Origin: Euzebyaceae bacterium
GTDB taxonomy: Bacteria > Actinomycetota > Nitriliruptoria > Euzebyales > Egibacteraceae
DNA: 14,304 nucleotides
Direction of reading: 5' to 3'
NCBI GenBank assembly: GCA_013698135.1
Contig: JACCVM010000258.1
Span: 1-14,304 of the forward strand
Positions 7,585 through 13,264 of this stretch are shown here, one piece after another. Below the pieces are notes generated by a model. It was not told where the DNA came from, ran no database searches, and worked only from the letters and a program-made list of their open reading frames with translations. Every line of letters begins with the position of its first letter. Position 1 is the first letter of the stretch. Both the position numbers and the translations under genes were made by a program.

Positions 7585-8445
7585 TCAGGTCACCGTAGCG
7601 GAGGCGACCGCGGGCAGGCGGGCATTGTCGATGAGTCGGGTCGACCCGACCCAGGCGGCGATCAACGCCTGTGCCGGACCGCGGTGAATGCCGTGGAGCG
7701 GCTCCAGGGTGTCGGGATCGGCGATCTCGGCGTAGTCCAACTCGACGCCGGGGCCCGCGGCGAGGGCCTCGACGAGTCGCGCGCGGGCGACATCGGCGTC
7801 GCCGTCCCACGACGTGACGGCGGCCGACAACGCCGCCGACAGCGCCAATGCCCGCCGGCGTTCCTGCGTCGACAGGTTGGCGTTCCGCGAGGACAGGGCC
7901 AGCCCGTCATGGTCCCGAACGAAGTCGCACTCGACGATGCGAACAGGCAGGTCGAGGTCGCGCACCATCGCCTGCACCACCACCAGCTGCTGGAAGTCCT
8001 TGCGGCTGAAATAGGCGGTGTCGGGCTGGACGATGCTGAACAGCTTGGTCACGATGGTGGTCACCCCGTCGAAATGGCCCGGTCGGCTGGCCCCCTCCAA
8101 CCGGTCGGTGAGGCCAGCGACGTGGACCGTCGTGCGCCGCTGCGGTGGCGTGAAGTCGGCAGGTTGGGGGGCGAACACCACGTCGACCCCCAACGGCTCC
8201 AGCAGCTCCAGGTCGCGGTCGAGATCCCGTGGATAGCTGGCGAGGTCCTCGGCCGGCCCGAACTGCAGCGGGTTGACGAAGATGCTGACGGCCACCAACT
8301 CGCTGTCCTCGCGGGCCTGGCGGGCCAACGAGAAATGGCCTTCGTGCAGGGCACCCATAGTCGGAAACAACGCCAAGGGTGACCGGCGGGCGACGCGCCG
8401 CCACTGGCGCATCTCGTTGACGGAGCGCGCCAGGTCCACGGTCAA
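7585..8445 (-). CDS. panC: Pantothenate synthetase (pantoate-beta-alanine ligase)
   Basis: A 286-aa cytoplasmic ligase joining pantoate and beta-alanine with ATP to give pantothenate (vitamin B5). The nucleotidyltransferase HIGH-type motif is PTMGALHEGH (28-37). Other family motifs are SIFVNPLQF (54-62), YPRDLDRDL (71-79), GHFDGVTTIV (123-132), KDFQQ (149-153) and DGLALSSRN (180-188). The residues before KD are FSR instead of the common FG-x, a minor variant. The start is uncertain: a TTG at 8445 overlaps the stop of the DUF2520 gene (TTGA), while a GTG two codons later (8439) is equally placed; neither has a strong ribosome site. Its tight coupling to the DUF2520 gene suggests a shared role in pantothenate synthesis. 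Confidence 0.97.
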   Translation of the reverse strand: MTVDLARSVNEMRQWRRVARRSPLALFPTMGALHEGHFSLARQAREDSELVAVSIFVNPLQFGPAEDLASYPRDLDRDLELLEPLGVDVVFAPQPADFTPPQRRTTVHVAGLTDRLEGASRPGHFDGVTTIVTKLFSIVQPDTAYFSRKDFQQLVVVQAMVRDLDLPVRIVECDFVRDHDGLALSSRNANLSTQERRRALALSAALSAAVTSWDGDADVARARLVEALAAGPGVELDYAEIADPDTLEPLHGIHRGPAQALIAAWVGSTRLIDNARLPAVASATVT

Positions 8446-9296
8446 TTGTCCAGGACCGCCGCGACGGCGGCCGCCGCCTCGTCGCCCAGACCGGCCCGGC
8501 GGGCGTGACGCAACGCCAGTCGTGACAGGGCCAGGTAGGCCTCGACGGCCTCGGGCAGGACGGTCCGTAGCTCGTCGAGCTGGCGGGCGACGGTGCCGGC
8601 GTCGCCACGCCGGACCGGGCCGGTCAGCGCAGCCGCACCCCTGCTGGCGGCGTTGGACGCGGAGGTGGTGACCAGGGGTCCCAGGAACTGACTGGGGTCG
8701 GTCACCCCCGCGCCCAGCAACAGGTCGCGCGCGAGCGTCACGACCGTGGCCGTGGCATTGCTGCCAACGGTCAAGCCGGCGTGGTACAGGGTCCGCGAGC
8801 CCGCGTCCACGGTGACCGGACTCCCGCGAAGGTCAGTGACGAGCACCCGCGCCCAGCCAAGGTCGCCCTCGTCGGCGGTCACCGCCCAGGACGTTCCCGG
8901 CAGCGCGGCAAGCCCGGTGTCGGGGTCGGGGAAGGTCTGGGCGGGATGGCAGGCAGCGACCGCGGCACCGGCCAGGCGTACCGGCTCCAGCACGTCCGTG
9001 CCGTAGCCACCCGAGGTGTGCATCCAGCGGCTGCCCTCGGCGACCGCATCGGCTGCCGCCACCCGGCGGACGACCTCGACCAGCGCGTCGTCGCCGACGC
9101 AGACCAGCACCAGCTCGGCGCCCCGCGCGGCGTCGGCCGCAGCCATGGAGCGCGCGGACGGCAAGCGGCGAACGAAGTCGTCGCTGCCCTGCCGCGAGCG
9201 TCCTGCCACCGCCACGATGCGGTAGCCGGCCCGGTCCAGCGCCATCCCCAGAGCCGTACCGACGCGGCCCGGACCGATGACCGCGACGCGCCTCAT
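8442..9296 (-). CDS. Rossmann-fold / DUF2520 protein, possible alternative ketopantoate reductase
   Basis: A 284-aa protein with an N-terminal dinucleotide-binding fold (VAVIGPGRVGTALG at 4-17, giving GxGxxG) and a C-terminal helical DUF2520-type domain. Family landmarks include HTSG (93-96), ACHPAQTFPD (115-124) and YHAG (171-174) followed by GSNA. The family (Rv3603c in M. tuberculosis) is typically found beside panC. It resembles ketopantoate reductases in domain layout, so a role as a non-canonical reductase making pantoate is a reasonable inference. I recall a PanG-type reductase with this role in Francisella but cannot check the relationship. The start overlaps the folK stop by 4 bp (ATGA) and the end overlaps the panC start. 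A ProC-like role is less likely because the key family motifs are DUF2520-type. Confidence 0.88.
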   Translation of the reverse strand: MRRVAVIGPGRVGTALGMALDRAGYRIVAVAGRSRQGSDDFVRRLPSARSMAAADAARGAELVLVCVGDDALVEVVRRVAAADAVAEGSRWMHTSGGYGTDVLEPVRLAGAAVAACHPAQTFPDPDTGLAALPGTSWAVTADEGDLGWARVLVTDLRGSPVTVDAGSRTLYHAGLTVGSNATATVVTLARDLLLGAGVTDPSQFLGPLVTTSASNAASRGAAALTGPVRRGDAGTVARQLDELRTVLPEAVEAYLALSRLALRHARRAGLGDEAAAAVAAVLDN

Positions 9297-9817
9297 GAGG
9301 GCGCCTGCGAGGGCATATGCACCTGCGTGCCCACCATCGTCACGCCCTCGATGGGTGCGATCTTGGCCAGGGCAGCCGGCAGGGAGCGGCCGTCGGGCAG
9401 GATCTGACCCGGTGCGACCTCGATCAGCGGGATCAGGGCGAACGCACGCTCAGTCAGCCGGGGATGGGGGATCTGCAGGCGACGACGCCGCACCGTGCGA
9501 TCGTCGTACAGCAGGATGTCGACGTCGATGGTGCGCGGACCCCAGCGGACGGTCCGCACGCGCCCCAGCTTCGCTTCGACGGCCTGACACGCCCGCAGCA
9601 GCTGGCGCGGCGCATGGCGGGTGGCCACGCGCACCGCGAGGTTGAGGAACGGGCCTTGCTGCGGCCCACCCACCGGCTCGGTCTCGTAGACGCTGGATAC
9701 CGCGTCGACGCGGATGCGCCGGTCGGCGTTCAACGCGTCCACGGCGTCCTGCAGGTGGTCGAGGCGATCCTCGACGTTGCTGCCCAACCCAAGGAAGGCG
9801 AAGCGCTCACGCCACAT
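9293..9817 (-). CDS. folK: 6-hydroxymethyl-7,8-dihydropterin pyrophosphokinase (HPPK)
   Basis: A 174-aa cytoplasmic enzyme that transfers pyrophosphate from ATP to 6-hydroxymethyl-dihydropterin in folate synthesis. The N-terminus reads FAFLGLGSN (6-14), then YETEPVGG and FLNLAV. The HPPK signature WGPRTIDVDILLYDD carries the Mg-binding Asp pair, followed by IPHPRLTERAFAL. I chose ATG 9817 because family members begin a few residues before LGSN; an earlier ATG at 9931 would add 38 low-complexity residues and overlap folB by 44 bp. The chosen start has only a weak ribosome site, so this is moderately uncertain. The gene follows folB by 70 bp and its stop overlaps the next start (ATGA). Confidence 0.95.
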   Translation of the reverse strand: MWRERFAFLGLGSNVEDRLDHLQDAVDALNADRRIRVDAVSSVYETEPVGGPQQGPFLNLAVRVATRHAPRQLLRACQAVEAKLGRVRTVRWGPRTIDVDILLYDDRTVRRRRLQIPHPRLTERAFALIPLIEVAPGQILPDGRSLPAALAKIAPIEGVTMVGTQVHMPSQAPS

Positions 9818-9887
9818 CGCCAGCAGGTTAGACGCCGCCGCGCGCCTGGCCTGCGGGAAGGCGGATGGGCCGTCTTCGCGGACCGCG

Positions 9888-10250
9888 TCAGGGCTGCGCG
9901 CGCCGGGTGACCACAACGGCGACCTCATCAAGATCGGCCGCGATCGCGGCCTGCGGCTTGGCCACGCGCACCTCGGCCGCCTGCACTCCGGGTGCCGCCA
10001 GGGCGAGATCGGCCAGATGGCCGGCCAGCGCCTCGATCAGATCGAAGCGTGTCTCGGTTGCCGCCGTTACCAGCCGCTGGGCCAGCGCGCCGTAGTCGAC
10101 GGTGTCGATCAGGGCGTCGGTGCGAGAGGGCAGCATCAGGTCGCGATGCAGCGTCACGTCGATGACGAAGGTTTGGCCGTCGCGCCGCTCGGCCTCGTAG
10201 ACACCGTGACGGGCGTGCACGCGCAGCCCGCGAATCTCGATGCGGTCCAT
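9888..10250 (-). CDS. folB: Dihydroneopterin aldolase
   Basis: A 120-aa enzyme of folate synthesis that cleaves 7,8-dihydroneopterin to 6-hydroxymethyl-dihydropterin and glycolaldehyde, the substrate of FolK encoded next. Normal length. Motifs: MDRIEIRGLRVHARHGV (1-17), E21, VDYG (51-54), LIEALAG (71-77, pterin-binding Glu73) and the catalytic K98 in AKPQAAI. The start at ATG 10250 matches the family N-terminus; a longer frame back to 10388 reads through the 46-bp repeats and is not conserved-looking. folE and folP, which precede folB in Mycobacterium, are not upstream here. folB therefore begins the biosynthetic operon. The 70-bp gap to folK is the largest inside it apart from that before pyc. 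Confidence 0.95.
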   Translation of the reverse strand: MDRIEIRGLRVHARHGVYEAERRDGQTFVIDVTLHRDLMLPSRTDALIDTVDYGALAQRLVTAATETRFDLIEALAGHLADLALAAPGVQAAEVRVAKPQAAIAADLDEVAVVVTRRAQP

Positions 10251-10259
10251 GGCCGCCGC

Positions 10260-10265
10260 AGCATA
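10260..10265 (-). promoter_or_regulatory. Possible -10 element for the folB operon
   Basis: TATGCT on the minus strand ends 9 nt before the folB ATG and would give a nearly leaderless transcript. No convincing -35 is seen. It is proposed because the structured repeats upstream probably separate folB from csaA transcription. Confidence 0.25.
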
Positions 10266-10316
10266 GGGCCGCCCGTCGCGACCCCCGACCCTGGCCAGGT
10301 GCGGCACCAGCCCCCA

Positions 10317-10362
10317 CCCGAGCGGGTGCGCGATCGGACACCAGCGTCTGCTTCGGCACCCA
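10317..10362. repeat. Structured 46-bp repeat, copy 1
   Basis: It matches copy 2 at 40 of 46 positions. It begins with a CACCCG-AG-CGGGTG hairpin (starting at 10315) and then has a degenerate palindrome, CGGAC/GTCTG around ACCAGC, ending CTTCGGCACCCA. The central stem is kept only if one G-U pair is allowed, which works in plus-strand RNA. Confidence 0.65.
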
Positions 10363-10397
10363 CATGCCGTCCCGGTCGGGCGCCGCACCCACTTTGG

Positions 10398-10443
10398 CCC
10401 GAGCGGGTGCGGCAGCGGACAATAGCGTCCGCTTCGGCACCCA
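10398..10443. repeat. Structured 46-bp repeat, copy 2
   Basis: The better preserved copy, 81 bp from copy 1. Its core (10407-10442) is a 36-nt near-palindrome: two 15-nt arms, 13 of 15 paired, around AATAGC, with a perfect GCGGAC/GTCCGC inner stem. It looks like an interspersed REP-type element or a transcription terminator between csaA and folB. Confidence 0.65.
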
Positions 10444-10502
10444 GACGTCGCCTCCGCGCGGACCGCCGATCGGACGGACGTGAAGCTGTTGGTGTAGTCG
10501 GG

Positions 10503-10898
10503 TTAGGCGATCGGGGCTCCCGGTCCTACGCCCTCGGGCAGCTCCAACAACCGCACCGTGCCATCTGGGTCCAAGGCGCCGAGGATCAGGAACTCGCTGG
10601 TGAACCCCGCGATGCGCTTGCGTCCGAGATTGATTGCCCCGACGACCGTGCGACTCAGCAGCTGCTCGCGGGAGTAGTTGGTGACCTGCGCGCTGGTGCG
10701 CAGCGTGCCGATGATGGGTCCGAAGTCCACCGCCAGCTTCCAAGCCGGCTTGCGCGCCTGGGGGAAATCCTCAACCTCGGTCACGACGCCAGTGCGCAGG
10801 TCCACCGCGAAGAAGCCCTCGGCGCCGATGTCGTCCTTGCGCGGCAGGTTCTCCGGCGCGTACGGACGTGCCTCCCCATCGATCCAGTGACGTGCCAC
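10503..10898 (-). CDS. csaA: CsaA-like tRNA-binding domain protein
   Basis: A 131-aa protein with a C-terminal tRNA-binding OB fold of the CsaA/EMAP class. Landmarks are FFAVDLRTGVVTEVEDFPQA, then RKPAWKLAVDFG, TSAQVTNYSREQLL, VVGAINLGRKRIAGF and a C-terminal segment ending GVGPGAPIA. In Bacillus, CsaA was described as a secretion-related chaperone; its exact job is unsettled. Compared with the usual roughly 110 aa, there is an N-terminal extension of about 25 residues (HWIDGEARPYAPENLPRKDD). The GTG at 10898 is chosen because GGAGG (10904-10908) lies 5 nt upstream; an earlier ATG at 10928 has no ribosome site and lies in the divergent promoter region. It is divergently oriented to the HTH gene, and the repeats downstream separate it from folB. 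Confidence 0.9.
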   Translation of the reverse strand: MARHWIDGEARPYAPENLPRKDDIGAEGFFAVDLRTGVVTEVEDFPQARKPAWKLAVDFGPIIGTLRTSAQVTNYSREQLLSRTVVGAINLGRKRIAGFTSEFLILGALDPDGTVRLLELPEGVGPGAPIA

Positions 10899-10922
10899 AG
10901 CTGCCTCCGATGGCGATTGCGC

Positions 10923-10928
10923 TATCAT
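10923..10928 (+). promoter_or_regulatory. Candidate leaderless promoter (-10) of the HTH/nucleotidyltransferase pair
   Basis: TATCAT ends 6 nt before the A of the ATG at 10935, so transcription starting on the start codon itself is expected. No Shine-Dalgarno precedes the gene, as is common for leaderless actinobacterial genes. The -35 position has no clear match. The vapB promoter has the same geometry. Confidence 0.5.
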
Positions 10929-10934
10929 TGTGCC

Positions 10935-11255
10935 ATGACTCCCGCAACAGCGCTGCGGCAGGCCAGACGTCGTGCGGGGATGTCTCAGCGGCAGCTGGGG
11001 CAGCAGGCTGGCGTGCCTCAGTCAACCATCGGCCGTATCGAGGCGGGCCTGGCGGATCCGCGAATCAGCACCCTGGACCGCCTGCTGCGTATATGTGGCG
11101 AAGAGCTTGAGTCTGTGCCGAGTCGCGGCACCGGGGTCGATCGCACAGTTATCCGTCGTCGTCTTGCCCAAACGCCGCGGCAGCGTCTGGAGCAGGCCGC
11201 CACCGATGCCGATGCGATTGCTCGGGTCCGCAACGCACGCCCGGTCAGACGATGA
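10935..11255 (+). CDS. XRE-family HTH regulator, probable antitoxin
   Basis: A 106-aa protein with an N-terminal Cro/C1-type helix-turn-helix (about 5-58): ALRQARRRAGMSQRQLGQQA, then VPQSTIGRIEAG, then ISTLDRLLRICG. The remainder (60-106) is charged and helical (RRRLAQTPRQRLEQAATDAD), a plausible partner-binding tail. It probably binds its own promoter and neutralises the nucleotidyltransferase that follows, whose ATG overlaps its stop by 4 bp (ATGA). The ATG at 10935 fits the family start and appears leaderless. The much longer frame reaching back to 9714 crosses csaA and folB antisense and is spurious. The DNA-binding role is secure; the antitoxin role is inferred from gene pairing. Confidence 0.9.
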   Translation: MTPATALRQARRRAGMSQRQLGQQAGVPQSTIGRIEAGLADPRISTLDRLLRICGEELESVPSRGTGVDRTVIRRRLAQTPRQRLEQAATDADAIARVRNARPVRR

Positions 11256-11749
11256 GGACGGATTTTCTCGACGCCCTCCATGTGCTGGTAAGTCATGGGG
11301 TTGAGTTTGTGCTCATCGGCGGGGTCGCAGCCAACGCCCTCGGCTCCCCATCGGTAACCACTGATCTGGACATCTGCTACGAGCGTTCCGATGACAATCT
11401 GGAACGGCTTGTAACGGCACTCATCGCCTTGGGGGCCAGACTCCGTGGGCCAGGCGTTCCTGACTCTGCGCCCTTCCAGCTTCATCCCGACACACTTCGC
11501 GCGGGCGATAGCTTCACGTTCGCTACCCGCGCCGCTGATCTGGATGTGCTGGGGACGCCGTCGGGCACTCGTGGCTTCGCCGAACTTCGGGCCAACGCCA
11601 CGCTCATGGATTTCGGCGAAGGCCTCGAGGTATGGGTCTGCTCCTTGGAAGATCTGATGAGAATGAAGACGGCAGCCGGCCGGCCGAAGGATCGCATTGA
11701 GCTAGAGGTGCTCGGGGCGCTGCGCGACGAACTGGAACGACGTGACTGA
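11252..11749 (+). CDS. Small nucleotidyltransferase (AbiEii/MNT-like), probable toxin
   Basis: A 165-aa protein with a polymerase-beta-type nucleotidyltransferase fold. It shows FVLIGGVAANALG (19-31), then TTDLDI (36-41) supplying D38 and D40, and a likely third carboxylate at D96 or D98 in AADLDVLG. The C-terminal GRPKDRIELEVL (143-154) is typical of small AbiEii-like or MNT-like transferases. Such enzymes can inactivate tRNA or proteins by adding nucleotides, so a toxin role is plausible but not shown. It overlaps the upstream HTH gene by 4 bp, and the active-site residues look intact. Its codons use A or T in third position more than the biosynthetic genes, which suggests horizontal acquisition. 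A housekeeping or resistance-type transferase cannot be excluded. Confidence 0.87.
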   Translation: MRTDFLDALHVLVSHGVEFVLIGGVAANALGSPSVTTDLDICYERSDDNLERLVTALIALGARLRGPGVPDSAPFQLHPDTLRAGDSFTFATRAADLDVLGTPSGTRGFAELRANATLMDFGEGLEVWVCSLEDLMRMKTAAGRPKDRIELEVLGALRDELERRD

Positions 11750-11834
11750 GGGTCACAGCGACACGGCCGACCTTCCCGATTGGAAGCGCGCCGAGTGGGC
11801 CGGTGGCCCGGGTTCCTGCGTCGGACCGTTGTAG
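11742..11834 (+). CDS. Possible 30-aa small ORF overlapping the nucleotidyltransferase end
   Basis: A GTG at 11742 overlaps the nucleotidyltransferase stop by 8 bp and opens a 30-codon frame (start VTEGHSDTADLPDWKRAEWA) that ends at a TAG inside the vapB operator. It fills most of the 106-bp gap. There is no clear ribosome site, and its codon bias is ordinary for this DNA, so it may be noise. Confidence 0.15.
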   Translation: MTEGHSDTADLPDWKRAEWAGGPGSCVGPL

Positions 11835-11847
11835 CAACACTGCTACA
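11830..11847. promoter_or_regulatory. Palindromic operator of the vapBC-type module
   Basis: A perfect inverted repeat TGTAGCA-ACAC-TGCTACA ends 8 bp before the antitoxin ATG and overlaps the candidate -10 hexamer. Phd/YefM-type antitoxins, alone or with their toxin, typically repress their own operon by binding such a site, so autorepression is the expected function. Confidence 0.65.
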
Positions 11848-11849
11848 GT
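11844..11849 (+). promoter_or_regulatory. Candidate leaderless extended -10 promoter of vapBC
   Basis: TACAGT with a TGC extension (11841-11843) ends 6 nt before the ATG at 11856, so the transcript would begin at the start codon. No ribosome binding site is present upstream, which supports a leaderless message. It lies inside the palindromic operator. Confidence 0.5.
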
Positions 11850-11855
11850 ACGGCG

Positions 11856-12110
11856 ATGCGCGATGTCCCGGCTAGAGAACTTCGCAACCAGATCAGCGCC
11901 GTGCTGCGCAGGGTTGAGGCGGGAGAGCGGTTGCGGGTGACGGTCAGCGGCCGGCCGGTCGCCGAGCTGATTCCTCTGCAAACTAAGCCCTCCTCTCTGC
12001 CTTGGGAGGAGTTTCAGCGCAGACTCGAGGGGGCGCGCGCCGACGCCGGACTCAACGACGAGTTAGCTGCGCTCGTGCCCGATACGACAGATGATGCCGA
12101 GTTGCCGTGA
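11856..12110 (+). CDS. Phd/YefM-type (VapB-like) antitoxin
   Basis: An 84-aa protein. The N-terminal part, RDVPARELRNQISAVLRRV then EAGERLRVTVSGRPVAEL, is the classic Phd/YefM DNA-binding fold, including the RELRN and GRPVAEL motifs. The C-terminal part (45-84, acidic, with WEEFQRRLEGAR) is expected to fold onto and inhibit the toxin. It overlaps the PIN toxin gene by 4 bp (GTGA). A palindromic operator and leaderless promoter lie just upstream, so autoregulation is expected. Its toxin neighbour is a PIN nuclease, so the pair is best named VapBC by function, although the antitoxin fold is Phd-like. Confidence 0.92.
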   Translation: MRDVPARELRNQISAVLRRVEAGERLRVTVSGRPVAELIPLQTKPSSLPWEEFQRRLEGARADAGLNDELAALVPDTTDDAELP

Positions 12111-12517
12111 GCGCGGGCTCGTCAGGCGAACCGGCGCAGCTGGGCCTGGCGGACACGTCGTTGTTCATTGCTCAGGAGCAGCACCGCCCCCTGGCCGGTA
12201 GACCGCCCGAGCGCATCGCCGTGTCCGTGATAACCGTCGGCGAGCTTCGGCTCGGGGTGCTCGCGGCGGAGGACGGCTCCGTTCGTGCGCAACGCCTCAG
12301 GACCCTGTCCCGGGCGGAGGCGCTTGATCCCCTGCCTGTCGACGGTGAGGTCGCGCACGCCTGGGCGAGGCTGCGGCTGTCGTTGCGAGCCGCCGGCCGC
12401 CGCATGCCGCTGAACGACTCATGGATTGCTGCCACCGCCATGGCATTGGACATTCCTGTTGTCTCCCAGGACAACGACTACGACGACGTCCCGGGCGTCA
12501 TGGTCCTGCGCGTGTGA
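12107..12517 (+). CDS. vapC: PIN-domain ribonuclease toxin (VapC-like)
   Basis: A 136-aa PIN-domain protein, the usual length for VapC. The acidic metal-binding quartet is intact: D16 (ADTSLF), E46 (VITVGELRLGVL), D104 (LNDSWIAATA) and D124 or D122 (SQDNDYDD). VapC toxins cleave tRNA or rRNA and slow growth when not neutralised by the antitoxin; the specific target cannot be read from the sequence. It starts with GTG at 12107, overlapping the antitoxin stop, so the two are translationally coupled. The 117 bp after its stop contain the ECF-type promoter of the next operon. The catalytic set looks complete, so the toxin is probably active. Confidence 0.93.
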   Translation: MSAGSSGEPAQLGLADTSLFIAQEQHRPLAGRPPERIAVSVITVGELRLGVLAAEDGSVRAQRLRTLSRAEALDPLPVDGEVAHAWARLRLSLRAAGRRMPLNDSWIAATAMALDIPVVSQDNDYDDVPGVMVLRV

Positions 12518-12543
12518 CGGCGGGCAGCTACCGGCCGTAGGTG

Positions 12544-12568
12544 GGAACAGCTGCTCATCCAAGGCGTC
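12544..12568 (+). promoter_or_regulatory. ECF-type promoter upstream of the sigma factor gene
   Basis: GGAAC (12544-12548), a 16-nt spacer, and CGTC (12565-12568) match the general ECF sigma promoter pattern (-35 GGAAC, -10 CGTC). Transcription would start near 12575, some 60-90 nt before the likely sigma start codon. This suggests the sigma factor transcribes its own operon. I found no second match in the other intergenic regions. Confidence 0.6.
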
Positions 12569-12634
12569 GCCCCATCTCAGACTGAGTGTCGGCCCACAAC
12601 TGTGGCAGCGCGAAGCGCGGCGTCTTGGAACTCT

Positions 12635-13264
12635 GTGGCGGCGGCGGACACTACACATGGGGTGGACACGCCAACTGATGTACAGCTATGGCAGAAGGCC
12701 GTTGACGGAGAGACGGCGGCCTTCGGCGTGCTGTTCGAACGCCATGTGCGGGCCGTCTACAACGCGTGCTTCCGGCGGACCGGCGACTGGTCAGTAGCCG
12801 AGGACGTCACTGCGGTGGTGTTCCTCGAGGCATGGCGGCGACGGGCCGACGTGCGCTTCGTCGGCGAATCGGTCCTGCCCTGGTTGTACGGCGTCGCGGC
12901 GAACGTGCTGCGCAACCGCTGGCGGTCGACCCGGCGCCACCGCGCCGCGCTCCTACGCCTGCCACCACCCGAGGCCGAGGGGCCGATTGACGATGACGTA
13001 GCCGGTCGCCTCGACGACGAGCGGCGCATGCGCGACGTCCTGGCCCTGGTGGCGCTTCTTTCGCGCCGCGACCGGGAGGTGCTGGAGGCATGCGCGTGGT
13101 CGGGGCTGTCTTACGAGGAGGCGGCGGTCGCGCTGTGCGTGCCGGTCGGCACGGTGCGTTCCCGCCTGGCACGCGCCCGCAAGCGGTTGCGTGAGGCGGA
13201 ACAGCACGCAGCCAGCGGACACCCGGTGCCGGAGCGCACGACAGTCGAGGAGACGAAGCCATGA
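12635..13264 (+). CDS. ECF-family RNA polymerase sigma factor
   Basis: A 209-aa group IV sigma factor that directs RNA polymerase to stress or envelope-response promoters. Region 2 (about residues 28-100) contains AFGVLFERHVRAVYNACFRRT, then AEDVTAVVFLEAWRR and LPWLYGVAANVLRNRWRS. Region 4 (about 137-190) contains LLSRRDREVLEACAWSGLSY and CVPVGTVRSRLARARKRLRE, a helix-turn-helix for the -35 box. The start is uncertain: GTG 12635 has GGA a few bases upstream; GTG 12602 and GTG 12662 are alternatives, and homology only begins near codon 15. Its stop overlaps the next ATG by 4 bp, tying it to the membrane protein, its likely regulator. The ECF-type motif upstream suggests positive autoregulation. 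Confidence 0.93.
   Translation: MAAADTTHGVDTPTDVQLWQKAVDGETAAFGVLFERHVRAVYNACFRRTGDWSVAEDVTAVVFLEAWRRRADVRFVGESVLPWLYGVAANVLRNRWRSTRRHRAALLRLPPPEAEGPIDDDVAGRLDDERRMRDVLALVALLSRRDREVLEACAWSGLSYEEAAVALCVPVGTVRSRLARARKRLREAEQHAASGHPVPERTTVEETKP

Larger units (their letters stand above)
10251..10502. other. Non-coding region between csaA and folB
   Basis: This 252-bp stretch has no convincing gene. It holds a possible folB -10 element at its left end and two copies of a 46-bp structured repeat in the middle. The minus-strand frame through it carries a duplicated WVPK-type peptide only because the DNA repeats are in register. I see no tRNA or riboswitch consensus. Confidence 0.6.

Noticed and set aside
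6793..8382. 529-codon plus-strand frame opposite nadC and panC
   Set aside because: Covers two well-conserved enzymes on the other strand; low-complexity translation with no motif.
9818..9931. Longer start for folK at 9931
   Set aside because: Adds 38 residues unlike HPPK and overlaps folB by 44 bp; family members begin just before LGSN.
10251..10388. Longer start for folB at 10388
   Set aside because: The extension is read from the 46-bp repeat region and does not look like aldolase sequence.
10317..10443. Minimal CRISPR array (two repeats, 35-bp gap)
   Set aside because: Only two copies, 87% identical, rich in internal palindromes, and no cas genes nearby.
9928..10743. Minus-strand frame with two WVPK-type peptides
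   Set aside because: The repeated peptide comes from the DNA repeats being in register. The frame also overlaps csaA and folB in a different phase, so it is not a gene.
9714..10934. Long upstream extension of the HTH gene frame
   Set aside because: It crosses folK, folB and csaA antisense. The HTH family start and leaderless promoter both point to ATG 10935.
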